A stretch of DNA of 5,391 bases from Anaerolineae bacterium. Lineage in GTDB: Bacteria; Chloroflexota; Anaerolineae; 4572-78; NAK82. Shown piece after piece: positions 1 through 5,191 of this stretch. The position numbers and the translations under genes were made by a program. The stretch's first letter is position 1; each line of letters starts with the position of its first letter. The notes beneath the pieces are model-generated. The model had not been told where the DNA came from. It saw only the letters and a program-made list of their open reading frames with translations, and did not search any database. The DNA is taken from NCBI GenBank assembly GCA_030598425.1, contig JAUVPY010000227.1, positions 1-5,391 on the forward strand, in the 5' to 3' direction.

Positions 1-13
1 AGCAGACTAGGTA

Positions 14-96
14 GTGTTGACATTTGAGTTAGCACCTGAGAGACAACATTAAACTCTTCGCTGGAGTCTCAGAGGATAAGGACAAAGCGTCAACAC
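14..96. promoter_or_regulatory. Weak dyad and possible -35 upstream of the M20 gene
   Basis: GTGTTGAC at 14-21 is repeated inverted as GTCAACAC at 89-96, centres 75 bp apart. The left copy overlaps a perfect TTGACA (17-22) that could be a -35 element, but no convincing -10 follows at 16-18 bp. A second poor candidate pairs AGGACA (79-84) with TAAACT (101-106) at 16 bp. The promoter of the M20 gene should lie somewhere in 1-130, but the sequence does not settle where. No coding sequence can be supported in 1-125; one frame stays open only from 1 to a TGA at 25-27. Confidence 0.2.
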
Positions 97-132
97 GGCC
101 TAAACTTTCCAGCATATCGATCACCTTGAATT

Positions 133-137
133 GGAGG
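133..137 (+). promoter_or_regulatory. Shine-Dalgarno GGAGG deciding the M20 start
   Basis: GGAGG lies 6 nt before the ATG at 144. It also sits inside the frame that would start at the upstream TTG (126), which has no ribosome binding site of its own. This makes ATG 144 the preferred start. Confidence 0.85.
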
Positions 138-143
138 AAGAAG

Positions 144-1454
144 ATGTCAGATTCAACAGACCATTCCCGCGATACCATCCTCGACTGGGTTGAGGCTCAC
201 CGGACCGAAGTCACCAGCCTTACACAGTCGCTGGTGCGATTCCCCAGCGAGAACAAGCCACCGCACGGCAAGGAGAAGGACTGCCAGATGTTCGTCGCCG
301 ATTTCCTGCGCGACATCGGATGCCAGATGGACATATTTACGCCGCCCGAAGCCGAGGGGTTGACCGAGCACCCGGCATATTGGCCAAACCACGAGTATAC
401 CGACCGCCCGAACGTCGTCGGAGTATTGACTTCACGGCCCGGTGGAGAGCGGGGGCCGAACGGCAAGAAATCGCTGCTGTTCAGCGGCCACGTGGACGTT
501 GTACCGGTGGTGGGCGAAGGTCAATTTGGTTGGTGGGATGGGACGGTCGAAGACGGCAAACTGTACGGGCGAGGCTCAAACGACATGAAGGGCGGCATCG
601 CCGCCTACCTGATGGCAGCCCGCTGCGTAAGGGAGCTTGGCCTGGAACTCAAAGGCGACCTGATCCTTGAAACCGTCGTAGACGAGGAGTTCGGCGGTGC
701 TAATGGAACGCTCGCTTGCCGACTGCGCGGCTATAACGCCGACATTGCAATCAACCCCGAGCCCAACAATATGCTGATCAGCCCTTCCCATCGCGGTGGT
801 CAGCAATTCCGCCTGTTCGTTACCGCCGAAGGCGTGGGGATGGGTTGTGGAGAGACTGAGTTACGCGACCCGGTGATCGCCCTGGGCCACATTCTGGTTG
901 CCCTGGACAAATACAACACGGAACGCAACGCCCGGCCCAAGCCTCGAGGGTTTGAGAACGACGTGTTTCCGCTAATGCCTTTTGTCTTGAGGGCTGGCGA
1001 GCTCTTACCCTGGGGTACGGGAGAGGCAATCCCCGAGGAAGCCTGGTTCGAGTTCTGGATCGAGATTCCTCCGGGTGTGACCGAGGATGAGCTCCGGTCG
1101 GAGCTCAACGAGGTGGTCGAGAAGACAACCGAAGTCACCCCTGCGCTTCAAAAGGTATCCACGAGATGGGAGCTGCGGACCCGCTTCCTGCCGGGCAGCA
1201 CCATGTCGGAAGATCATCCGGTGTTCAAACTGCTGGCGAGAAACCTGGAATCCCTGACCGGCCAGCCCCCGTCGCACGAACCGGCGCCCTTCGCCTGCGA
1301 CGGGTTCATGTTTAACCTTCACAGCCCAACGCCGGTGGTGATCTTTGGTCCCCAAGGGGGCAACGCCCACGCACGCGATGAGTGGGTAGACGTGGAAGAT
1401 TTGATCACCCTGACCAAGACGTATGCCCTGACTATCGCCGACTGGCTCACGTAG
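144..1454 (+). CDS. M20-family metallohydrolase (ArgE/DapE/CPG2-like amidohydrolase)
   Basis: A complete 436-residue cytosolic enzyme of the M20 dinuclear zinc family, which hydrolyses N-acyl amino acids or small peptides. No signal peptide is visible. All six expected metal or catalytic positions are readable: H116 and D118 in GHVDVVP, the bridging D147 in GRGSNDMKGG, E181/E182 in DEEFGG, E206 in INPEP, and H409 in NAHARDEW near the C-terminus. The spacing matches DapE-like enzymes. The dimerisation (lid) domain runs from about 212 to 320 and opens with SHRGG. Where relatives have a conserved His (G-x-x-x-H type), this protein reads AEGVGMGCGETE, with Gly in that position. The start is ATG 144 because of GGAGG 6 nt upstream; an in-frame TTG at 126 adds six unsupported residues. 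The gene stands alone on this strand and converges on the minus-strand operon. Substrate is unknown: deacetylase, desuccinylase or dipeptidase are all possible. Confidence 0.9.
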   Translation: MSDSTDHSRDTILDWVEAHRTEVTSLTQSLVRFPSENKPPHGKEKDCQMFVADFLRDIGCQMDIFTPPEAEGLTEHPAYWPNHEYTDRPNVVGVLTSRPGGERGPNGKKSLLFSGHVDVVPVVGEGQFGWWDGTVEDGKLYGRGSNDMKGGIAAYLMAARCVRELGLELKGDLILETVVDEEFGGANGTLACRLRGYNADIAINPEPNNMLISPSHRGGQQFRLFVTAEGVGMGCGETELRDPVIALGHILVALDKYNTERNARPKPRGFENDVFPLMPFVLRAGELLPWGTGEAIPEEAWFEFWIEIPPGVTEDELRSELNEVVEKTTEVTPALQKVSTRWELRTRFLPGSTMSEDHPVFKLLARNLESLTGQPPSHEPAPFACDGFMFNLHSPTPVVIFGPQGGNAHARDEWVDVEDLITLTKTYALTIADWLT

Positions 1455-1457
1455 CTG

Positions 1458-1485
1458 ACGAAGGACCAATGACGAAGGACGAAGC
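1458..1485. repeat. Degenerate heptanucleotide tandem repeat, consensus ACGAAGG
   Basis: Four consecutive 7-bp units read ACGAAGG, ACCAATG, ACGAAGG and ACGAAGC, beginning four bases after the M20 stop codon. Units one and three are identical, so an 11-bp direct repeat TGACGAAGGAC recurs at a 14-bp interval (1456 and 1470). It is untranslated. Heptamer tandems of this kind occur in intergenic DNA of several bacterial groups; linking it to a particular phylum would be inference. Confidence 0.55.
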
Positions 1486-1499
1486 TGGTCTGTGACCAG
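1485..1499. other. Small perfect hairpin after the M20 gene
   Basis: CTGGTC and GACCAG form a 6-bp stem closed by a TGT loop, about 30 nt after the M20 stop. No T-rich tract follows on the plus strand, so it is at best a weak or 3'-end-protecting structure for the M20 transcript, not a standard intrinsic terminator. Confidence 0.3.
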
Positions 1500-1538
1500 G
1501 AGCGGTTTGGACGTAGGCTTGAGAGCATAGGCCATTAG

Positions 1539-1598
1539 AAAAAACGGGGAGTGGCAGTCCGTGCAGGAGCAAAGTCTCTACGTGGACTGCCATTCCCC
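1539..1598 (-). terminator. Intrinsic terminator of the minus-strand operon
   Basis: Arms at 1546-1560 and 1584-1598 pair over 15 bp, with one G-T position (GGGGAGTGGCAGTCC against GGACTGCCATTCCCC) and a 23-nt loop. On the minus strand the stem is followed, after one C, by six T (1544-1539). It lies about 40 nt past the stop of the SMP-30-containing frame, where the operon should end. On the plus strand the stem is followed by a C/T-rich stretch without a T run, so it probably does not serve the M20 gene efficiently. Confidence 0.8.
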
Positions 1599-1637
1599 CT
1601 CTGTAACCTCTGCTTCCTTCTCGGAGGCGTGCCGGTT

Positions 1638-2513
1638 TCATCCGCTGAATTTCGGCTCTGCTAGCCCCTTGACGCCTACCTTAATTCGGAAATGAGCGCC
1701 GGCTAGCGGCTGCTTTTCTCTTTCCTCTTCGCTGAGGCCACCCCAGGCAGAAGTGATGTACAGCTCGTCCAGATTCTCTCCACCAAACGCCGGGCAGGTG
1801 ATTTGTTGCGCCGGTAGCTGAATCACCCGGTCCTCCACTCCAGTCGGGTCGTAGCGGGTTACATTCCAGCCACCCCACTGGGCGTTCCACACGTAGCCCT
1901 GGCTGTCAACGGTCCGGCCATCTGGAAGAACATTCTCCTTTTTGATCTCAACAAAGGGACGGCGATTGCTGATACCCCCCGTGGGAGGATCAAAGTCGTA
2001 TGCCCATATCACCTGGCGCACGGTATCCGAGAAATACATCGTCTTATTGTCTGGGCTCCAGCCGACGCCGTTGGATATCGCGATTCCCACTTCCATCGTG
2101 TGAATGGACTCGTCCGGGTCCAGGCGATAAAGCGAACCGTCAGGGGTCACAAAATCTACTTCGTTCATGGTCCCAGCCCAAAAACGCCCCTGGCGGTCGA
2201 CGGCCCCATCGTTAAAACGGGTGGCAGATTTGTCGGCTTCAGGGTCGGCGATAAAACTGAGTTCTCGGGTTTGGGTGTCCCAGTATGCAAGTCCTTTGTC
2301 GGTGGCTGTCACAAAGCCACCCGACGCCCGTATCGCCAAGGCAGTCACCCGGGTGTCGACATCAAAGGCCTCAAGTTCGTCGGTTGATGGGTAAAACCGA
2401 AAGATCTTCTGTTCATCAATGTCGACCCAATATAACGCCCCCTCTTCTGGAAGCCATATCGGGCCTTCTCCCAATTGGTTGGATACCGTCAGCACGCGTT
2501 CTACGTCGCTCAT
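1638..2513 (-). CDS. SMP-30/gluconolactonase-like enzyme, possible independent internal start
   Basis: From ATG 2513 the frame gives a 291-residue protein, close to the normal length of SMP-30/regucalcin-type lactonases, and its first residues (MSDVERVL) look like a natural N-terminus. Metal ligands align well with the family: E16 in LGEGPIW, N148 in ISNGVGWSPD and D198 in LPDG. R99 and N101 in RFNDG match the substrate-binding pair. The fold is a six-bladed beta-propeller, cytosolic, and members hydrolyse sugar lactones or related esters with one divalent metal. AAGGAGA (2521-2527 on the minus strand) stands 7 nt before the ATG, a good ribosome binding site. The domain may therefore be made both as the C-terminal half of the 808-residue fusion and as a separate protein. 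Its substrate cannot be told from sequence. Confidence 0.65.
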   Translation of the reverse strand: MSDVERVLTVSNQLGEGPIWLPEEGALYWVDIDEQKIFRFYPSTDELEAFDVDTRVTALAIRASGGFVTATDKGLAYWDTQTRELSFIADPEADKSATRFNDGAVDRQGRFWAGTMNEVDFVTPDGSLYRLDPDESIHTMEVGIAISNGVGWSPDNKTMYFSDTVRQVIWAYDFDPPTGGISNRRPFVEIKKENVLPDGRTVDSQGYVWNAQWGGWNVTRYDPTGVEDRVIQLPAQQITCPAFGGENLDELYITSAWGGLSEEEREKQPLAGAHFRIKVGVKGLAEPKFSG

Positions 2514-4064
2514 GTTCACGTCTCCTTGGATGATTGGATAGCAATGAGGTGCAACGCACAGCGTCGCGAAGCAGAGCGTTGCACCTGACAAATAGACATG
2601 CACCGCAGTGTCGGCCAGGGCCGCTTCGGCCTTGGCCAGCAAGGTCTGCACCTCGCGTGACTCGTCATCAGACAAGAACGGCTCTTGGGGGCGAGCCAGG
2701 ATGTCCCGAACCATATCGGCAGCCCGCTCCACCGCATCCTTGGCACCGGCTGCCTCCCAGGTGGGCGCGTTCATCCGGTTGGCCAGTGGGGAGTAGTAAT
2801 ACTCGTCCCGGAAATGGTCCAGGGTGTGCTCTTCCATGATGTAAGCGCTGCCCGGCCCCACCCTGGCAATGACGTCACCAGCCAGGGTGACGTCATTTAC
2901 CTTGATGCCCCGCGCGTGGCGGAAGAAATGCCCATACACGTCATCGTCGATCACAAGTTGCTCGAGGCTGACGGTGCCAACGCACGCCAGCGAGCCAGCT
3001 CCTCCATTGACGTTGGCTCCCGCCATGAGCGGCAAGTAGCCGTTGGCCCACTTCTCCAGCGTGGCCATAGGGTCAGGCGTGCACGCATCGGTACAAACCC
3101 CGTTGGAAGACGTGGGCAGACCATAATAGCGCCCGATGTCGACGCAGGCTGCCGACATCAAGCCCACCTCCCCCATGCTGATGGACGCCATGCCGTTTCG
3201 CATGTCCATCGCCATCGGGTGGGCCGCATATACCACCCGAGCGCCCGGTCGGTGCAGCTGGATGATGGTCAGCGCGGCCAGCATCTCGGCGTTGATCTGC
3301 GCCACGCTGCCGGCCAGCGTGATGGGCGCTGTCACCCCGGCCACCGCCGAGGAGTTAAAGCAAACCGGTATCCCCATCTCAGCCGATACCATGGCCGCCT
3401 CACACTGACCCCAACCGTAGATCAGCGGGCTGTTCACCGACGAAAGGACCATCAATCGTGGCTGGCGGTCGTCAGCTTGTACCACCTCGGTCAGACGCCA
3501 CAACCAACGCATCCCCTCTCCACTGAAGGCCGAAAACATAAACGGCTTGTCGGTGTAGTGCAGCATGCGGGCCAGGCAGCGAACCTCCTCCGATTTGGCC
3601 GCTTCCTCCTGGTCGTTCAACGAGCCTGCGAAATGGACGTGGGGCAAGGCGTGAATCACACGCGTCCAGTTGATCACGTCTTTCTCGGTGACCGGTCGCC
3701 GATTGGACGCGCCGTGATCTAATATCCAGTTGAGCCCGGTGGTGGTTCGCCCGTAACGGTTGCCGTCCAAAACCAAGAGACGGTCTTGCTCGAGATCGTC
3801 CTGGCTATACACGTTCACCTGGCGCGGCGCCCCCCGGAGTGCCTCCTCCACCAAATGACGCGGGATACGCACCAGTTGGCGCGCCTCATCGAGGGAGGCA
3901 CCGTGGTCCCTGAGCAGTTTCCGGGCGGGTGGATAGTGCAGGATCACGCCCGTCTCTTCCAGCACCTTCACGGAGAGTTCGTGGATACGTTCGATGTCGG
4001 TCTGCCGCAGCACACTGAAACGCAGGGACTGAGTATCGGGGCCGAAACTGGAGTTATCGCTCAT
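1638..4064 (-). CDS. MttB-like methyltransferase fused in frame to SMP-30/gluconolactonase-like domain
   Basis: This is an 808-residue frame. Residues 1-485 are a full-length MttB-family (trimethylamine/betaine methyltransferase, TIM-barrel) protein, with landmarks NSPLIYGWGQCEAAM (211-225), APITLAGSVAQINAEM (246-261), GRYYGLPTSSNG (311-322) and GGAGSLACVGTVSLEQLVIDDD (354-375). The family moves a methyl group from an amine to a corrinoid protein. No in-frame UAG interrupts it, so it is not the pyrrolysine form and is closer in kind to MtgB-type enzymes. Residues 486-517 are a Cys-containing linker that looks like translated intergenic DNA. Residues 518-808 form a complete SMP-30-like beta-propeller (see the entry for 1638-2513). 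The start is ATG 4064; an in-frame TGA lies just upstream. AAGGAGG is 15 nt away, unusually far. The gene is 56 bp after the UroD-like gene and shares its operon. A real fusion and two genes that lost a stop codon are both possible. Confidence 0.8.
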   Translation of the reverse strand: MSDNSSFGPDTQSLRFSVLRQTDIERIHELSVKVLEETGVILHYPPARKLLRDHGASLDEARQLVRIPRHLVEEALRGAPRQVNVYSQDDLEQDRLLVLDGNRYGRTTTGLNWILDHGASNRRPVTEKDVINWTRVIHALPHVHFAGSLNDQEEAAKSEEVRCLARMLHYTDKPFMFSAFSGEGMRWLWRLTEVVQADDRQPRLMVLSSVNSPLIYGWGQCEAAMVSAEMGIPVCFNSSAVAGVTAPITLAGSVAQINAEMLAALTIIQLHRPGARVVYAAHPMAMDMRNGMASISMGEVGLMSAACVDIGRYYGLPTSSNGVCTDACTPDPMATLEKWANGYLPLMAGANVNGGAGSLACVGTVSLEQLVIDDDVYGHFFRHARGIKVNDVTLAGDVIARVGPGSAYIMEEHTLDHFRDEYYYSPLANRMNAPTWEAAGAKDAVERAADMVRDILARPQEPFLSDDESREVQTLLAKAEAALADTAVHVYLSGATLCFATLCVAPHCYPIIQGDVNMSDVERVLTVSNQLGEGPIWLPEEGALYWVDIDEQKIFRFYPSTDELEAFDVDTRVTALAIRASGGFVTATDKGLAYWDTQTRELSFIADPEADKSATRFNDGAVDRQGRFWAGTMNEVDFVTPDGSLYRLDPDESIHTMEVGIAISNGVGWSPDNKTMYFSDTVRQVIWAYDFDPPTGGISNRRPFVEIKKENVLPDGRTVDSQGYVWNAQWGGWNVTRYDPTGVEDRVIQLPAQQITCPAFGGENLDELYITSAWGGLSEEEREKQPLAGAHFRIKVGVKGLAEPKFSG
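2521..2527 (-). promoter_or_regulatory. Internal Shine-Dalgarno before the SMP-30-like domain
   Basis: On the minus strand AAGGAGA precedes ATG 2513 by 7 nt. It is better placed than the Shine-Dalgarno of the mttB-like start itself. Its presence inside an open frame is the main evidence that the lactonase part was, and may still be, a separately translated gene. Confidence 0.7.
2547..2586. repeat. 40-bp imperfect palindrome at the MttB/SMP-30 junction
   Basis: AGGTGCAACGC (2547-2557) and GCGTTGCACCT (2576-2586) are perfect 11-bp inverted arms. The interior continues the symmetry down to a central TCGCGA (2564-2569), with three mismatched pairs in all, so the whole element is a near-perfect dyad. 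In the minus frame it is read as residues 493-506 (SGATLCFATLCVAP), unlike either flanking domain. The compact form resembles interspersed palindromic repeats of the REP or MITE-remnant kind; no flanking target duplication is evident. No second copy is in this window, so its repeat status elsewhere is inference. Confidence 0.7.
2868..2897. other. Perfect 12-bp hairpin inside the mttB-like coding sequence
   Basis: AATGACGTCACC (2868-2879) and GGTGACGTCATT (2886-2897) are perfect inverted arms around a 6-nt loop. Each arm contains the 8-bp palindrome TGACGTCA, 18 bp apart. A competing 7-bp stem, CCCTGGC (2861-2867) with GCCAGGG (2881-2887), overlaps it, so the mRNA can fold two mutually exclusive ways. 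The DNA encodes residues 390-399 (NDVTLAGDVI), where the DV repeat partly explains the symmetry. Confidence 0.6.
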
Positions 4065-4077
4065 TGCTTTTCACCAT
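4054..4077 (-). other. Seven-codon minigene overlapping the mttB-like start
   Basis: On the minus strand ATG at 4077 (or GTG at 4074) opens a frame reading MVKSNER and ending at TAA 4056-4054, just inside the mttB-like gene, whose ATG (4064) it overlaps. The GTG lies 5 nt after AAGGAGG (4086-4080), an ideal distance, while the mttB-like ATG is 15 nt away. Ribosomes could load here, terminate at 4054 and restart at the nearby ATG, which is translational coupling. It may also be a chance product of a misplaced Shine-Dalgarno. Confidence 0.35.
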
Positions 4078-4079
4078 AT

Positions 4080-4086
4080 CCTCCTT
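4080..4086 (-). promoter_or_regulatory. Strong but distant Shine-Dalgarno AAGGAGG for the mttB-like gene
   Basis: This is a seven-base match to the anti-Shine-Dalgarno in the 56-bp gap after the UroD-like gene. It is 15 nt from ATG 4064, beyond the usual 5-10 nt. No in-frame alternative exists upstream, because TGA occurs three codons before the ATG. No promoter or terminator is visible in the gap. Confidence 0.65.
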
Positions 4087-4120
4087 GGCAGATGCTACTG
4101 CTGTGTTTCTCGGAGAGATT

Positions 4121-5164
4121 CTAATGATACTGGCCGTATTGCCCGGCTGCCTCAACCAACGCAGCAACATTCTCATCTGGCGTCGTGTAAGGCAATGTGC
4201 AGCCCGGGCTGAGGATGAACCCGCCCCCGTCCGACAGATGCGCAATGTCGTGGCGTGCCGCCCGGGCGACGTCCTCTATCGTGCCTCTAGCCATAACCCC
4301 GCTGGGGTCAACGGTGCCGATTAGCGTAGTCTTTGCCCGGGCGGCGCGCTTGCAAGCTTCATGGTCAATCTTGTAGTCAACCTGCAAGAAAATGGCGCCG
4401 GTAGCCACCATTGACGCAATGATAGGCGTCACGTTCCCACAGATGTGCATGCCGATCTGTTTGCCCTCGGCGCGCAAGGTTTCGACCAGGCGCTGCTGGT
4501 AGGGGAAGGCGAAGCGACGATAAATGGCCGGCGAACAAACGTCTGGCCCGGAGGTCGATTCCCCCATCATCGTCAGGTGAGCCCCGGCTTCGATCAGCGC
4601 CCGGGCATAGCGTAGCGTCTGCTCATAAGCGTATGTCAACAACTTGTGAACCCACACTTCCTTGTCAGGGTCGAGCAAGGTGATCAGCAATTCCTGGAGG
4701 TCCATAATCTGGCAGGCCAGATCGAAAGGGCCTTGATCGGCTTCGACCAGCAGACACACGTGCTTCCCCAATTCCCTGACCAGGATGCGCGTGGCCTTGA
4801 TCACCTCCGGCAGCGTACCATCTTGATAGGGATCAACAGGTTTGAGGTGATCAACGTCCTCGATGCGTTCCAGCGCGGGGCGGGTGATCCAGGGCGGGGC
4901 GTCATCGGTATAGCGCACTTCGCACCCGACTGCCCCGGCCAGCGTCGCCACCCCGTTTTCCATATCAATCATATCGTGTCCGAACTTTTGCCAGGCGGCG
5001 ATTTGCGCGGCGGCCATCTTCTCGCCGTCCAGGCAATATTCGCGCAGGGTGTAGCCGGCCACGGCGGCCGCGTGTTGAAAGTTCTCCAGGCAAACCGGCA
5101 CGCGGTCGGGGATTCCGCCCCCCAAAACGGTCATGCAGCGTTCTAGTGAGGTCATTTCAGGCAT
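4121..5164 (-). CDS. UroD/MtaA-family zinc-dependent methyltransferase
   Basis: A complete 347-residue, cytosolic TIM-barrel protein of the uroporphyrinogen decarboxylase superfamily. It belongs to the methyltransferase branch (MtaA/MtbA/CmuA-like), not to haem synthesis. The zinc motif of that branch, H-x-C-xn-C, is readable as H240-I-C242-G and C322 in SPGCTLPYTTP. True UroD enzymes lack this motif. The family moves a methyl group between a corrinoid protein and a zinc-activated thiol or other acceptor; in a non-methanogen the acceptor is unknown. Other landmarks are IPDRVPV near the N-terminus, EADQGPFDLA in the middle and GTVDPSGVMARGTIEDV late. The start is ATG 5164, 6 nt after GGGAGAG; a second ATG three codons on has no site of its own. 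It is the first gene of the operon, with an MttB-like gene 56 bp downstream, supporting a joint demethylation role. Confidence 0.85.
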   Translation of the reverse strand: MPEMTSLERCMTVLGGGIPDRVPVCLENFQHAAAVAGYTLREYCLDGEKMAAAQIAAWQKFGHDMIDMENGVATLAGAVGCEVRYTDDAPPWITRPALERIEDVDHLKPVDPYQDGTLPEVIKATRILVRELGKHVCLLVEADQGPFDLACQIMDLQELLITLLDPDKEVWVHKLLTYAYEQTLRYARALIEAGAHLTMMGESTSGPDVCSPAIYRRFAFPYQQRLVETLRAEGKQIGMHICGNVTPIIASMVATGAIFLQVDYKIDHEACKRAARAKTTLIGTVDPSGVMARGTIEDVARAARHDIAHLSDGGGFILSPGCTLPYTTPDENVAALVEAAGQYGQYH

Positions 5165-5170
5165 AGTAGG

Positions 5171-5191
5171 CTCTCCCTATGGATTATACCA
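5171..5191 (-). promoter_or_regulatory. Extended -10 promoter and Shine-Dalgarno of the minus-strand operon
   Basis: The minus strand reads TGGTATAAT, an extended -10 with a consensus hexamer at 5188-5183. The -35 is weak: TTGTGT at 15 bp or TTTTGT at 17 bp. GGGAGAG (5177-5171) follows almost at once, 6 nt before ATG 5164. Transcription starting about 7 nt after the -10 would begin at the Shine-Dalgarno itself, giving a leader of only about 12 nt. The -10 lies within the left arm of the large inverted repeat, so a copy (5381-5386) points the opposite way. Confidence 0.55.

Noticed and set aside
126..143. Upstream TTG start adding six residues to the M20 protein
   Set aside because: It has no Shine-Dalgarno, and the extra codons contain the GGAGG that serves ATG 144.
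1005..1535. Minus-strand open frame of 176 codons opposite the M20 gene end
   Set aside because: Shadow frame; the opposite strand carries the conserved M20 motifs, including H409.
3302..3320. Hairpin CACGCTG/CAGCGTG inside the MttB-like gene
   Set aside because: Only 7-bp arms in GC-rich coding DNA encoding a conserved segment; expected by chance.
2685..3722. Long plus-strand open frame of 345 codons
   Set aside because: It lies wholly antisense to the MttB-like gene, is rich in His/Arg/Gly as expected of a shadow frame, and shows no recognisable domain.
1638..4064. Pyrrolysine (UAG) readthrough in the MttB-like gene
   Set aside because: The frame has no internal TAG, so the pyrrolysine form is excluded.
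4646..5146. Plus-strand open frame of 166 codons opposite the UroD-like gene
   Set aside because: Antisense shadow of a clearly conserved gene, with no ribosome binding site or domain.
4121..5164. Haem-pathway uroporphyrinogen decarboxylase
   Set aside because: The H-x-C and late Cys zinc motif and the MttB-like neighbour fit the methyltransferase branch instead.
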